Of a stretch of DNA of 64,000 bases, positions 36,036 through 45,722 are shown piece after piece; position 1 is the first letter of the stretch; every line of letters starts with the position of its first letter. The notes below the pieces were generated by a model. The model saw nothing but the letters and a program-made list of their open reading frames with translations. It was not told the DNA's origin and made no database searches. The position numbers and the translations under genes are program-made. Source of the stretch: Lachnoclostridium sp. GTDB lineage: Bacteria; Bacillota; Clostridia; Lachnospirales; Lachnospiraceae. The stretch spans positions 186,001-250,000 of the forward strand of contig JAMPEB010000002.1 of the NCBI GenBank assembly GCA_023665475.1, in the 5' to 3' direction.

Positions 36036-36656
36036 CTAAATATGCAATCCTAGAGAGGTCAGAATCTTGGCATAAGATTCCAGATCCGGAACCAGAATGA
36101 AGTATCCGTCAATACTAACCTCATCAAAAAATTGGGATTGAATTAATAAAATGTTGTCCCCATAAATACCGAACTCTATCGCTGGCACACTGAGAAGCGC
36201 AGCCGCCATATCCACAGTGATTTCCGGCGGCGTCGGATAAATTGTCAGATTAGTCATGGTAGAGAGGGAATTCAAATAGGCACCTGTGATAATATTGCCT
36301 ATCTCTTTTAAGGCGGACAACTCCATCTCATTGAAATCTTCGCCCTCCGATGCCATTCCCATCATCATCTTATTGACTAAATGCTTCGCACAGCTTCTTT
36401 CCACAAGAAACATCATACTGCCCGTGATGTCTCCCTCCACTGCAAGCATTACGCCCACCATAATCTGTTCCTCGCCACCCATCAGGGTGCCGACTTCTTT
36501 AAATTCCAAGAGCCTTACCTGCGGCACTTTCATATCCACTTTGCTGCTAATCATCTGGGAAAGAGCTGTCATAGCATTTCCTGCGCCGATATTGCCTAAT
36601 TCCTTAAGGACATCCAGGTAGTTTGACGTCACCTGCTCCATGCTGAGTTCACTCAT
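36036..36656 (-). CDS. cheC: CheY-P phosphatase CheC
   Basis: Dephosphorylates CheY-P and binds CheD. 206 residues with two copies of the E-x-x-N active helix: LKELGNIGAGNAMTALSQ (about 15-32) and LKEIGNIITGAYLNSLST (about 113-130); the second retains the glutamate and asparagine. Placed directly before cheD, as in B. subtilis-type systems. Starts MSELSMEQVTSNY with an AGGAG site. Confidence 0.95.
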   Translation of the reverse strand: MSELSMEQVTSNYLDVLKELGNIGAGNAMTALSQMISSKVDMKVPQVRLLEFKEVGTLMGGEEQIMVGVMLAVEGDITGSMMFLVERSCAKHLVNKMMMGMASEGEDFNEMELSALKEIGNIITGAYLNSLSTMTNLTIYPTPPEITVDMAAALLSVPAIEFGIYGDNILLIQSQFFDEVSIDGYFILVPDLESYAKILTSLGLHI

Positions 36657-36676
36657 ATTCGCTCCTCCTTTTTATC

Positions 36677-36707
36677 TATGCCGGGCATGTACCGTTTTAC
36701 CGGCATA
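36677..36707. repeat. Hairpin between cheW and cheC
   Basis: TATGCCGG (36677-36684) and CCGGCATA (36700-36707), perfect 8-base arms, 15-base loop, no T-run; fills the cheW-cheC gap. Confidence 0.45.
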
Positions 36708-36734
36708 CCGGGCTTCCCTGTGTCTGCACGGAAG

Positions 36735-37244
36735 CTATGCGTTCTCCTCCAATGCAATGGAGCTTAAATCAAGCAGGGAAATCAGTTCGTTATTGTGCTT
36801 GCCCACTCCATTGATGAAATTGGTTTTTCCATCCTTGGATTCGCGGGAAACTCTCTCAATCTCATCCTCAGACAATGTAACAACTTCCCGGACCTCATCA
36901 ACCAAAACGCCTGTATTTCCTTCTGTCTCGGTCTTGATAATAATGATACGGGTTACTCTGGTAATCTCGTCCTCCGGAAGATCCATCTTAAGCCTTAAGC
37001 TGATAACGGGGATTACCTCGCCCCTCAGATTGATAACACCCCTTAAATAATTAGGCATCTTGGGGATTCGGGTAATAGACTGCATGCGCACAATATTATC
37101 AATATAACGAATATCAATTCCATACTGCTCCTCGCCCAGACGAATCACAATATACTGAAAAGTCTCCACTATCCCTCTATTTTCCCCGAAAATCACTTCA
37201 TTCGCGGCATTTGTATTACTGTTCGTTGTACTTAACTGTTCCAT
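36735..37244 (-). CDS. cheW: Chemotaxis coupling protein CheW
   Basis: Bridges receptors and CheA. 169 residues, single CheW domain: FQYIVIRLGEEQYGIDIRYI at the start, RGVINLRGEVIPVISLRLK, and DEVREVVTLSEDEIE. A short N-terminal extension (about 1-20) rich in T, S and N. Lies 18 bases after cheA. Confidence 0.97.
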   Translation of the reverse strand: MEQLSTTNSNTNAANEVIFGENRGIVETFQYIVIRLGEEQYGIDIRYIDNIVRMQSITRIPKMPNYLRGVINLRGEVIPVISLRLKMDLPEDEITRVTRIIIIKTETEGNTGVLVDEVREVVTLSEDEIERVSRESKDGKTNFINGVGKHNNELISLLDLSSIALEENA

Positions 37245-37262
37245 TTATGTCTTCTCCCTTTC

Positions 37263-39368
37263 TTAAATCAATGCATTGACATCCAGAATCAACGCTACTC
37301 CGCCATCACCAAGGACAGTTGCGCCACTGATAAACTTGCATCGCTTGATATACTTTCCGAGGGATTTGATAACAATTTCCTGCTGCCCGATCAGTTCATC
37401 AATCACAAGACCGGCCATTTCATCACCCTTCTTGACGATTACCACTACCAAGCTTTCATTTTCATCCTTGGAACTTTCAATATCCAATACTTCCGACATG
37501 CGGATAAGAGGAATCACGGCTCCGCGAAGATTGATAACTTCCTCATTCTGCACTAATTTAACCTCGTTCGGCTCTATGGTTTCAATGGTCTCGATAAACC
37601 CAAGGGCAATCGCATATTTCTCGCCGCCCACTACTATCATCAAAGCCTGAATGATAGCCAGAGTCAGCGGCAGGCGGACGGTCCATGTGCTTCCCACTCC
37701 AAGCTGGCTCTTAACCTCCACATCGCCGCTTAAGGACTCAATCTTAGAGCGCACCACATCCAGACCCACGCCTCTTCCGGAGATATCCGTTACCTGCTTT
37801 GCGGTCGAAAAGCTGGGAAGGAACAAAAGATTGATGATTTCTTTATCGGTCATGGTAGTGGCCTGTTCGGGAGTAATCGTACCTCTCTCGATAGCCTTCT
37901 GTCTGACTGCGTCCACATCAATACCGTTACCGTCGTCCGCCACTTCAATAATGACATTGTTGCCGTCCTGATATGCATTTAAGGTAATGGAACCGGTAGC
38001 GGGTTTTCCTCTTTCCGCACGCACTTCAGGGGACTCAAGACCATGGTCTGCTGAATTTCTGAGCAGATGCATCAAAGGATCGCCTATCTCATCCACCACG
38101 GTACGGTCCAATTCCGTATCTTCACCGGACATATACAATTCCATGGGCTTGTTCAAGGTCTTGGAAAGGTCACGGATCATACGGGGGAACTTATTTACAA
38201 CGCTCTCGATAGGAACCATTCTCACCTTCATAACCGATTCATGAAGGTTGGTAGTAACATTCTCCAAATATTCAATCTGCTCGTTAAAAGCATTGGTATT
38301 CTTTTCGCTTCCCTGTGTGGAAATAGACACCAGTGAGTTCTTGGCAATGATAAGCTCGCTGACCAGATTCATCAGCCCGTCCAGCTTTTCGATATCCACA
38401 CGGACAGTACGGTTCACAACGGGCTTGCCCACAGCTTTCTTTTCATTCGGTTTGGCTGCGGCGGGCGCTGCCTTTTGTTTGTCCTCGGTCTTGACCACTG
38501 CAGGCGCCGTCTTGCTTGCCGCCTCTGCCTCCTTGGCAGCAGCTTCCGCCTCTGCTTTGGTCTCCTGATAATTCTTGGTCTTCTCAAGTTCGAGAGGAGC
38601 CCCTACCACATTCGCAATCTCGGAAACATTGGCTGCCGCCTTGATAACCTCATCAAGTTCTGCATCCGTCAGCACAATCAATGTGAAATCCTGATCGAAT
38701 TTCTCATCCTCCACATCCTGCGCACTGGGGTTTGACACCACAATCTCACCCTTATCTTCCACTGCCTTAAATACCAGAAAGGCCCTTGCCGCCTTTAAGA
38801 TACAGTTTTCCTGAACGGTCACATTAATGCCGTAAACATTCTTGCCCTGTTCCTTCGCTTCCTTAATAACGCTTATCTGACTTGCGTCAAAAGCAATATC
38901 GTTCCATGCTTCCGCGCCTGCCTCCGCTTTTTTCGCACCTTCTGCCGGAGCTTCCGCTTTTTTCTCTTCGGGCGCGGCACTCTTGCCACCGTTTAAAATG
39001 GCATTGAGCTGCTTGATCAAAGGCTCGTTGTCATTGGTTCCTTCATCTGCGCTGTTCTGGATATTGTCAGTATATTCCTCCAAAGCGTCCAGACATTGGA
39101 ACAGGACATCGATCATATTGGGCTGCACCTTAATATTGCCGTTGCGCACTTCGGAAAAAACATTCTCCATGTCATGGGTCAGATTCTGCATTCTCTTATA
39201 ACCCATGGTTCCCGCCATACCCTTTAAAGAGTGTGCGGCACGGAAAATCTCGTTCACCGTATTTGTGTTTTCCGGCTCGGACTCCAACTCCAAAATCTGT
39301 GTATTCAGATTTTGCAGATGTTCCTTTGTCTCATCCAGAAAAATTTCAAGATACTGATTTACATCCAT
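37263..39368 (-). CDS. cheA: Chemotaxis histidine kinase CheA
   Basis: Receives receptor signals and phosphorylates CheY and CheB. 701 residues: Hpt (P1) with H46 in AAHSLKGMAGTMG; a CheY-binding-like P2 region flanked by A/E/K-rich linkers (about 130-320); dimerisation domain (LDGLMNLVSELIIAKNSL); HATPase with the N box HLLRNSADHGLE and G boxes (EVADDGNGID, GRGVGLDVV); and a CheW-like C-terminus. ATG 39368 is preceded by GGAGG at five bases. The linkers are longer and more alanine-rich than in E. coli. Confidence 0.97.
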   Translation of the reverse strand: MDVNQYLEIFLDETKEHLQNLNTQILELESEPENTNTVNEIFRAAHSLKGMAGTMGYKRMQNLTHDMENVFSEVRNGNIKVQPNMIDVLFQCLDALEEYTDNIQNSADEGTNDNEPLIKQLNAILNGGKSAAPEEKKAEAPAEGAKKAEAGAEAWNDIAFDASQISVIKEAKEQGKNVYGINVTVQENCILKAARAFLVFKAVEDKGEIVVSNPSAQDVEDEKFDQDFTLIVLTDAELDEVIKAAANVSEIANVVGAPLELEKTKNYQETKAEAEAAAKEAEAASKTAPAVVKTEDKQKAAPAAAKPNEKKAVGKPVVNRTVRVDIEKLDGLMNLVSELIIAKNSLVSISTQGSEKNTNAFNEQIEYLENVTTNLHESVMKVRMVPIESVVNKFPRMIRDLSKTLNKPMELYMSGEDTELDRTVVDEIGDPLMHLLRNSADHGLESPEVRAERGKPATGSITLNAYQDGNNVIIEVADDGNGIDVDAVRQKAIERGTITPEQATTMTDKEIINLLFLPSFSTAKQVTDISGRGVGLDVVRSKIESLSGDVEVKSQLGVGSTWTVRLPLTLAIIQALMIVVGGEKYAIALGFIETIETIEPNEVKLVQNEEVINLRGAVIPLIRMSEVLDIESSKDENESLVVVIVKKGDEMAGLVIDELIGQQEIVIKSLGKYIKRCKFISGATVLGDGGVALILDVNALI

Positions 39369-39425
39369 TTTATCCTCCATTCTGCCAAAAAACGGCATAT
39401 GCATTTATGTATTGGGTATAAAGTC

Positions 39426-40517
39426 CTATTCCACTCCGATGTGCAGGATAATTTCCTGCGCTATCTGCTTTAAGGGAACCACCTGATCGCTGAGTCCCGC
39501 TTCCGCCGCCGCCTTGGGCATACCGTACACCACGCAGGTGTCGGCGCTTTGGGTGATTACATGTGCCTTTTTTACCGCTCTTAAATTCTTAATGCCTTCC
39601 GTCCCGTCGGAACCCATACCCGTCATCACCACACAGACAATATTGTCATAAGGGCTGCCCATCAAGGACTCATACATATAGTTGGCGCAAGGTTTGACTC
39701 CCTCCCTGTTGGGTTCATCGGACATATGGATGGTTACCTTGCCGGAAGCGTGGGTTTCCACTTTCATATGCATACCGCCCCTTGCCACATAAACCGTACC
39801 TTTTTTAAGCTCCATTCCCTCCGCAGCCTCCTTGACGGTAAGCGCGCTGAGTTCATTGAGCCTCTCCGCAAAGGAAGGGGTAAAACTCTTATTCATATGC
39901 TGCACCAATAAAACCGGTGCATCCAGATTGGCGGGAAGCTTTGGTATGACTGCCTGCAATGCGGTGGGACCTCCCGTGGAACTGGCAATGGCTACTATTT
40001 TCTGTCCAGGCACCTTTGCGGTGGATTTCCCTAAAATTTCCGCCACCTTCTGAAACATCTGCTGGTCGTTCTTGACATCCTTGGCAATCTCTTTTGCCAT
40101 GCTGTCATGAATCTCACTCTCCGATACCGTCATCAGCAAATCGAGAAAATGCCTCTTAAACTCTTCCACACGGCAGTCCGATATCTTATCCGGTTTATGT
40201 ATGATATCAACCGCTCCGGCCTCCAAAGCCTCTATTGCCGTTTTGTTGCCTTTTTTGGTATCCGTGCTCGCCACCAGAATCCTTGCGGAAATCCCGTATT
40301 GGCGGAGCTTTCTCATAAGCTCCAGACCGTTCATTCTGGGCATATTCACATCCAATATCACGGCATCGTAAGTATTTCGGCTCAACAGATCAAAAGCTTC
40401 CACGCCGTCCTTCGCCCTGTCTACAATCTGAAATCTCTTATCACTATTGATTATATCACACAACACGCTTCTCATGAGTGCAGAGTCATCTACTATCAGA
40501 ATTTTTTTAACTGCCAT
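39426..40517 (-). CDS. cheB: Protein-glutamate methylesterase/receptor adaptation regulator CheB
   Basis: Removes methyl groups from receptors when phosphorylated by CheA. 363 residues: receiver domain (ILIVDDSALMRS, VILDVNMPRMNG with D56 as phosphorylation site) and methylesterase domain with the catalytic serine in IASSTGGPTALQ, histidine in LLVQHMNKSFT and aspartate in MTGMGSDGTEG. The partner methyltransferase gene cheR is not in this window. Confidence 0.97.
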   Translation of the reverse strand: MAVKKILIVDDSALMRSVLCDIINSDKRFQIVDRAKDGVEAFDLLSRNTYDAVILDVNMPRMNGLELMRKLRQYGISARILVASTDTKKGNKTAIEALEAGAVDIIHKPDKISDCRVEEFKRHFLDLLMTVSESEIHDSMAKEIAKDVKNDQQMFQKVAEILGKSTAKVPGQKIVAIASSTGGPTALQAVIPKLPANLDAPVLLVQHMNKSFTPSFAERLNELSALTVKEAAEGMELKKGTVYVARGGMHMKVETHASGKVTIHMSDEPNREGVKPCANYMYESLMGSPYDNIVCVVMTGMGSDGTEGIKNLRAVKKAHVITQSADTCVVYGMPKAAAEAGLSDQVVPLKQIAQEIILHIGVE

Positions 40518-40542
40518 TCCACACCTCCATATCAGTCGGAAG

Positions 40543-41280
40543 CTAATTTAAGTCCTTCCTGCGCTCCTTACGCTCTTCCTCAAAAATAAATTTAATAATC
40601 TCTTCTCTGGTTTTCACATCCAAATCATAATACTGCACTCTGTGCTCAAAAGTTCCGGGTCTGTGCTCAAGCTCTTTCACATCCAACACTTTACCCACCA
40701 CTTCATACTGCTTGCTCTCCTTGCCTCTTGCCAGATAATAACTGCAATAGATCAGACTGCCCGGCTCATAACGCTGTGTGGACATAAACCGGAGCCCTCC
40801 TCCGCTGATATCCACAATAACGCTCCTCTTTAACGGCAGCGTGGGCTGCAATATGTAAGGGCTTTTCTGCTCAATCGCCTGTACTTCATCCTCTTCCAGA
40901 TTTCTTGAGCACATTTCCAAGGCGCAACTGAAACGGTAATATTCGCGGCGCTGATATTTTCTCAGGTTGCTGGTCAGCTCCACCACCAATATATATACAT
41001 TATTGCTCTTGTATCTGTCAATAATGCGCACAAAACTTTGGAACAGACCATGTTCCTCCGTGTACAATACCATATTATATTCGCCGTCCACCGGAAGCAG
41101 AATCAGTTTTGTCTGCTCCATAGGCATATAAATCTCCATGGTGTCCTCGGACAAAATGTTGTAGACTTTGCTATAATATATTTTCTGATTCTCCTGCGGA
41201 TTCATATTAAGCTCTGTGTCTACTGCGCTCAGTTCCACTCGATTTCCTTCTTCAATCAATTTTGAAAGCATTCGCTCCAT
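40543..41280 (-). CDS. PilZ-domain flagellar brake protein (YcgR/YpfA-like)
   Basis: Probably slows or stops flagellar rotation on binding cyclic di-GMP. 245 residues: an N-terminal YcgR-like domain (about 1-95) and a PilZ domain with the binding motifs RREYYR (R109/R110 region) and DISGGGLRF. The position between flhG and cheB fits a motor-linked role. ATG 41280 with an AGGA-type site; a long helix-rich C-terminus ends EEERKERRKD. Confidence 0.88.
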   Translation of the reverse strand: MERMLSKLIEEGNRVELSAVDTELNMNPQENQKIYYSKVYNILSEDTMEIYMPMEQTKLILLPVDGEYNMVLYTEEHGLFQSFVRIIDRYKSNNVYILVVELTSNLRKYQRREYYRFSCALEMCSRNLEEDEVQAIEQKSPYILQPTLPLKRSVIVDISGGGLRFMSTQRYEPGSLIYCSYYLARGKESKQYEVVGKVLDVKELEHRPGTFEHRVQYYDLDVKTREEIIKFIFEEERKERRKDLN

Positions 41281-41329
41281 CCTCTCTTTCTGTCATGCCG
41301 TTTCGGCTATGTCCGTTTCCGATTTTTTG

Positions 41330-42202
41330 TTACCTTCTTCCTACTATATGTGCCAGAAATTCCGCCATTCCTCTCTTTGGCTGTTTTTCTTCCTCTATAT
41401 CCAGAAGGCGTTTTGCAATTCTTTCATAGGCCGCGCTGGATTTTGCGGTTTGATTTTGCAAAGACACCGGCACCTGCTGCATGACCGCCTTGGCAAGCTG
41501 CGCATCCTGTGGCACGCTTCCCAGATAATCCATGGGAATCTTTAAATATCTTGCCACCACGGCATTCAATTTTTCATAGAGAACCTCTCCGTCGGATTCC
41601 CTGTCCACCCGGTTGGCAATCATCTTTACCTTGGTCATTTCCTGTCTGTATCTGGGGTGTCGGTAAAGAGCCTTCAACAAAGAATAAGAATCCGTTATGG
41701 ATGTGGGTTCCGGTGTGGTCATCAAGAGGATTTCCTCGCTTGCCACCAGAAATTCCAACACCGCATCCGCAATGCCTGCTCCGGTATCCACAATAATAAT
41801 ATCCGCCATAGCGTCCAATTCTGTCAGATTCTGTATGATATACGCCAGATAATCCCTGCTTAAGTTGGACATTCCGGCAATTCCCGAGCCTCCCGAGATA
41901 AAGCCTACCTCCATGGGACCCCATGTAATGATTTCCTTTATGCTTTTTCCCTGATAAATCAAATCACAAAGATTATGCTTGGGCACTGTGCCAAACATGA
42001 TTTCAATATTGGCAAGACCAAAGTCTGCATCTAAAATAATTACCTTTTTTCCCAGCCTGCGGAACCAAATCGCCAGATTAATCGCCGTATTGGATTTTCC
42101 GACTCCTCCTTTCCCGCTGGTAACCGTAATCACACGGGCAAGAGGACGATTCTGGTTCTGACTGTTTGCTTTTATAATCCGTAATTGTTCTGCCTGATCC
42201 AT
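41330..42202 (-). CDS. flhG: MinD-like ATPase FlhG (YlxH)
   Basis: Controls flagellar number and placement by stimulating the FlhF GTPase. 290 residues with the deviant Walker A GKGGVGKSNTAINLAIW near 30, switch residues ILDADFGLANIEIMFG and the Walker-B-like IIVDTGAGIADAV. The N-terminus (MDQAEQLRIIKANSQ) carries the activator helix of the family. It follows flhF by 45 bases, the usual partner order. Confidence 0.95.
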   Translation of the reverse strand: MDQAEQLRIIKANSQNQNRPLARVITVTSGKGGVGKSNTAINLAIWFRRLGKKVIILDADFGLANIEIMFGTVPKHNLCDLIYQGKSIKEIITWGPMEVGFISGGSGIAGMSNLSRDYLAYIIQNLTELDAMADIIIVDTGAGIADAVLEFLVASEEILLMTTPEPTSITDSYSLLKALYRHPRYRQEMTKVKMIANRVDRESDGEVLYEKLNAVVARYLKIPMDYLGSVPQDAQLAKAVMQQVPVSLQNQTAKSSAAYERIAKRLLDIEEEKQPKRGMAEFLAHIVGRR

Positions 42203-42247
42203 GAAACGCCTTCACCTCCTGTATTTAGCGCATCCTGTATACATTGT

Positions 42248-43498
42248 TCAGCCTTTCCCGCCCAGTAACTGCTTTACCGTCTTCTGCGGGTTAAACTGCT
42301 CAATGTCATCCGGTACATTCTGCCCGTAAGTCACATAGGCTATGGGAGTATCGGTATGGAGCTTGATATTCAGCAGATTTCCCACGGTGCCGGTCTCGTC
42401 CAGTTTTGTAAAGATTAACTGATAATCCGTTATTTTTCGATAATTGTCCGCAATCGCAAGCAAATCCTTCTGCTTTGTCGTAGCGCTGAGTACCAAAAAT
42501 GTCTGATACTCCGTATTTTCCTTGGCTATTTCCAGTAATTTCTGTAATTTCTCCATCTGGTCGCCATTCTGATGGGAATGTCCCGCCGTATCCACAAAAA
42601 TATAATCATAATCTTTAAAATCGGAAACTGCCGCCTCAAGTTCCTCCTCCGCATAAATCACCCGGAAAGGAGTCTCTAAAATATTGGCATAGGTGCGGAG
42701 CTGCTCCGCCGCCGCAATACGGTAAGTATCCGTGGTAAGAAGGGCAACCTTTTTCTTCTCGGCTACCGCATAGCTGCTGGCAATCTTAGCGATTGTGGTA
42801 GTCTTGCCCACTCCCGTAGGACCGATAAAAAATACGGTCTTAGGTCCCTTTCCCGCCGGAACAATACCTTCCGACTGCCCGAATTTCAGAACCATTTTTT
42901 GATAAATATTGGATAATATATAGTCAAAGGGCATGTTGGGTTTACGGTTTCTGTCCGCTTCGTCCATAATCTGGTTGGCACATTTTTCGTCCACCTCATT
43001 TTCCAGCATGGTATTGTAAAGCAGCTTGAAAAACTTCTCCTGTTCCGGATTCACCGGCTGGTCGCTGTCTTCCTCCTGCCTCTCGTCCTTTTCCTCTTCC
43101 GGCTCTTCCGAAATTGCCTTGGATTCCGCCCAATCCTCTTTATTAAACTGATTTTGAAGAAACATCTGAAGGCTGTCCAGCTTGCTTTCAATACTAAGGA
43201 CATTTTCGTCCTTATAACCCGCATCCCCTTTGGCGGATTCATGGTCTGCCGTTTTTTCGGCCGCTCCCGCGCTTTGCTTCGGCTTTTCCTCTCTCACACT
43301 TTCCGATGCGGAGGGTTTTGTCACAGTTTCATCCTCTCTTGCCACTGTCACTTCCACCTGCTTGGGGAGAAGAAAGGCAAAAAGTCCTTTGGGTTTTACA
43401 TCCTTCACATTCATAATGACCACGCCTTCGCCCAGCTCCTTCTTAGCAGCCTCCACCGCTTCTTCTTCTGTTTTTCCCACAAATTTCTTTATAATCAT
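42248..43498 (-). CDS. flhF: Flagellar biosynthesis SRP-type GTPase FlhF
   Basis: Determines flagellar position and number. 416 residues: a basic/acidic N-terminal domain (about 1-175, with E/D-rich stretches) and an SRP-like GTPase domain with G1 FIGPTGVGKTTTIAKIAS (about 222-239), DTAGHSHQNGDQ and FTKLDETGTVGNLLN motifs. ATG 43498 directly follows the flhA stop codon (TAAATG), so translation is coupled. Confidence 0.95.
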   Translation of the reverse strand: MIIKKFVGKTEEEAVEAAKKELGEGVVIMNVKDVKPKGLFAFLLPKQVEVTVAREDETVTKPSASESVREEKPKQSAGAAEKTADHESAKGDAGYKDENVLSIESKLDSLQMFLQNQFNKEDWAESKAISEEPEEEKDERQEEDSDQPVNPEQEKFFKLLYNTMLENEVDEKCANQIMDEADRNRKPNMPFDYILSNIYQKMVLKFGQSEGIVPAGKGPKTVFFIGPTGVGKTTTIAKIASSYAVAEKKKVALLTTDTYRIAAAEQLRTYANILETPFRVIYAEEELEAAVSDFKDYDYIFVDTAGHSHQNGDQMEKLQKLLEIAKENTEYQTFLVLSATTKQKDLLAIADNYRKITDYQLIFTKLDETGTVGNLLNIKLHTDTPIAYVTYGQNVPDDIEQFNPQKTVKQLLGGKG

Positions 43499-45538
43499 TT
43501 ATGCTGTCACCATCCCAACTGATTGTAATTCAATGTTTGGTTCCACCTCATTGTAAGAAACTACTACTACATCCCTGAAATTGTCCTCTATCAGACGCCG
43601 GAAATACAGCCTCACAATCGGCGAAGTAATAACAATGGGATTCTTTCCCAGATTCTCCAGTTTCTTTACTTCGTTGCCCACGGCCTCCATAATCGCCCTT
43701 GCCCTTGCGGGTTCCAGATTCAAGAAAGCCCCTGTCTCGGTCTGCTTCACACTGCCCATAATCTCCTGCTCTATCTTCGGGTCCAGAGTCACTACGCTGG
43801 TAGTCTCATGCTCCGGAAAGAACTTGGTGGAAATAGCCCTCTTTAAGCTCTGCCTTACATACTCCGTGAGAATATCCGTATCCCTTGTTGCCGACGCGTA
43901 ATCCGCCAGCGTTTCCATCACGGTCAGCAAATCCCTGATGGAAATCCCCTCCTTTAACAAATTCTGTAAAACCTTCTGTATCTCGCCGATTCCGAGAAGC
44001 TTCGGCACCAGTTCCTCCACCAGCGAAGGGTTGGTCTCCTTAATATTGTTGACAAGACTCTGCACATCCTGTCTGGTAAGAAGTTCCGCGATATGCTGCC
44101 TGATAATTTCCGTTAAATGAGTTGCGATAATGGAAGGCGGGTCCACCACGGTATATCCCAGACTCTCCGCTCTCTCCCTCTGGCCTTCCGTAATCCAGAT
44201 GGCAGGCAGATGGAACGACGGCTCAAATGTGGGAATGCCCGTAATTTCCTCTTCCACATAACCGGGGTTCATCGCCATATAATGGTCAAAAAGAATTTCT
44301 CCTTCACTGACCTGTATACCCTTAATTTTGATAATGTACTGATTCGGATTTAACTGTATATTATCCCGCAGTCGTATGATGGGCACCACGGTTCCCATTT
44401 CAAGCGCAATCTGCCTTCGTATCATAACCACACGGTCTAAAAGGTCGCCGCCCTGATTGACATCCGCCAAGGGAATAATACCATAACCGAATTCCAATTC
44501 GATGGGGTCCACCTGTAAAAGACTGGTTACATTTTCCGGCTGGCGGATTTCCTCCGCCTCCGCTTCTTCCGTGTCCACTTCCTGCTCTATCATGGCAGTC
44601 TCTATGGTTCCAGCAATATTTCTTCCCACAATGATAAATACAAGTCCCAGTCCCACAAAGAGAATGGTGTTCAAATCGGTGAGAAATCCTAATATTGCCA
44701 GCATGCTCCCCACCAGATACAAAACCTTGGGAATGCTGAAAAGCTGACTGATCAACGCCGTTCCGAAATCCGCATCCTTGCTTCCCTTGGTCACCAGAAT
44801 ACCGGTGGAAAGAGAGATTAACAGGGAAGGAATCTGGCTCACAAGCCCGTCGCCGATGGTCAGGATGCCATAAGTGCTTAAAGCGGTTCCTGCCTCCATG
44901 CCCTGTCTGGTAACGCCCATAACGATTCCGCCTACCAGATTGACTATGGTGATAATCAGACCCGCTATTGCGTCTCCCTTTACATACTTCACGGCACCAT
45001 CCATGGAACCGAAGAAATTGGCTTCTTCCTGAATCTTTTCTCTTCGTTTCTTTGCCTCGGCGTCATTGATGGCTCCGGTGTTTAAGTCCGCATCAATTGC
45101 CATCTGCTTACCGGGCATGGCATCCAGCGTAAATCTTGCCGTTACCTCGGACACACGCTCGGAACCTTTATTGATGACCATGAACTGAATCAATATCAGC
45201 AAAATAAAGATAATTGCACCGATAATCAAATCTCCGCCGCCCACGAACTGTCCGAAGGTGGCAACCACATTGCCGGCGTAACCGTCCCTGAGAATCAGTC
45301 TCGTGGAGGAGGCATTCAGGGCAATCCTGAAAAGGGTGGTGAACAAAAGCATGGTGGGGAAGAAGGACATATCCAATACTTCCTTGCTGAACATAGCGCC
45401 GAACACAATGGTAAGGGCTATGGAAATATTAAATGCAATCAAAATATCCAAAAGCCATGAAGGAATAGGCACAATAAACATGATAATCGCCGCCATAAGA
45501 TACATGGCAACGCCCACATCCGCTTTTCTCATTTTCAT
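43499..45538 (-). CDS. flhA: Flagellar export gate protein FlhA
   Basis: Inner-membrane component of the type III export gate. 679 residues with eight predicted N-terminal membrane segments (about 10-320, starting VGVAMYLMAAIIMFIVP), conserved LLFTTLFRIALNASSTRLIL and GDAIAGLIITIVNLVGGIVMG, then the cytoplasmic domain docking chaperones. ATG 45538 has AAAGGAG ten bases upstream; the gap before it is 184 bases and is filled by palindromic element B. Confidence 0.97.
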   Translation of the reverse strand: MKMRKADVGVAMYLMAAIIMFIVPIPSWLLDILIAFNISIALTIVFGAMFSKEVLDMSFFPTMLLFTTLFRIALNASSTRLILRDGYAGNVVATFGQFVGGGDLIIGAIIFILLILIQFMVINKGSERVSEVTARFTLDAMPGKQMAIDADLNTGAINDAEAKKRREKIQEEANFFGSMDGAVKYVKGDAIAGLIITIVNLVGGIVMGVTRQGMEAGTALSTYGILTIGDGLVSQIPSLLISLSTGILVTKGSKDADFGTALISQLFSIPKVLYLVGSMLAILGFLTDLNTILFVGLGLVFIIVGRNIAGTIETAMIEQEVDTEEAEAEEIRQPENVTSLLQVDPIELEFGYGIIPLADVNQGGDLLDRVVMIRRQIALEMGTVVPIIRLRDNIQLNPNQYIIKIKGIQVSEGEILFDHYMAMNPGYVEEEITGIPTFEPSFHLPAIWITEGQRERAESLGYTVVDPPSIIATHLTEIIRQHIAELLTRQDVQSLVNNIKETNPSLVEELVPKLLGIGEIQKVLQNLLKEGISIRDLLTVMETLADYASATRDTDILTEYVRQSLKRAISTKFFPEHETTSVVTLDPKIEQEIMGSVKQTETGAFLNLEPARARAIMEAVGNEVKKLENLGKNPIVITSPIVRLYFRRLIEDNFRDVVVVSYNEVEPNIELQSVGMVTA

Positions 45539-45582
45539 ATGCGCCTCACTCCTTTCGTAAGTTTATTGAAAAAATGAACCCG

Positions 45583-45721
45583 TGCAAATCCGGAAGAATC
45601 CGCTTGCGGCCGTCGCAAACAATCCATGCAAATTCGGAAGAATCCGCTTGCGGATTCTTCGCGGAATGACTTAGATTTTCTTAGGCTGGGTACTTTCCAG
45701 CCTTAGAAAATCTTCATTCCG
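45583..45721 (-). repeat. Palindromic element copy B, after flhB
   Basis: Main hairpin 45662-45721: CGGAATGA, CTT bulge, 17-base arm AGATTTTCTTAGGCTGG (45673-45689) pairing with 45697-45713, then TCATTCCG. Next to it GAAGAATCCGC/GCGGATTCTTC (45637-45660), 11-base perfect stem. A 27-base direct repeat occurs at 45583-45609 and 45627-45653 with one mismatch, so the unit was locally duplicated. Ends just before the flhB stop. Confidence 0.75.
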
Positions 45722-45722
45722 T

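Noticed and set aside
45583..45721. An insertion sequence or MITE remnant
   Set aside because: No transposase, no terminal inverted repeats with target duplications that I can see; the copies are short hairpins, so I call them palindromic repeats.
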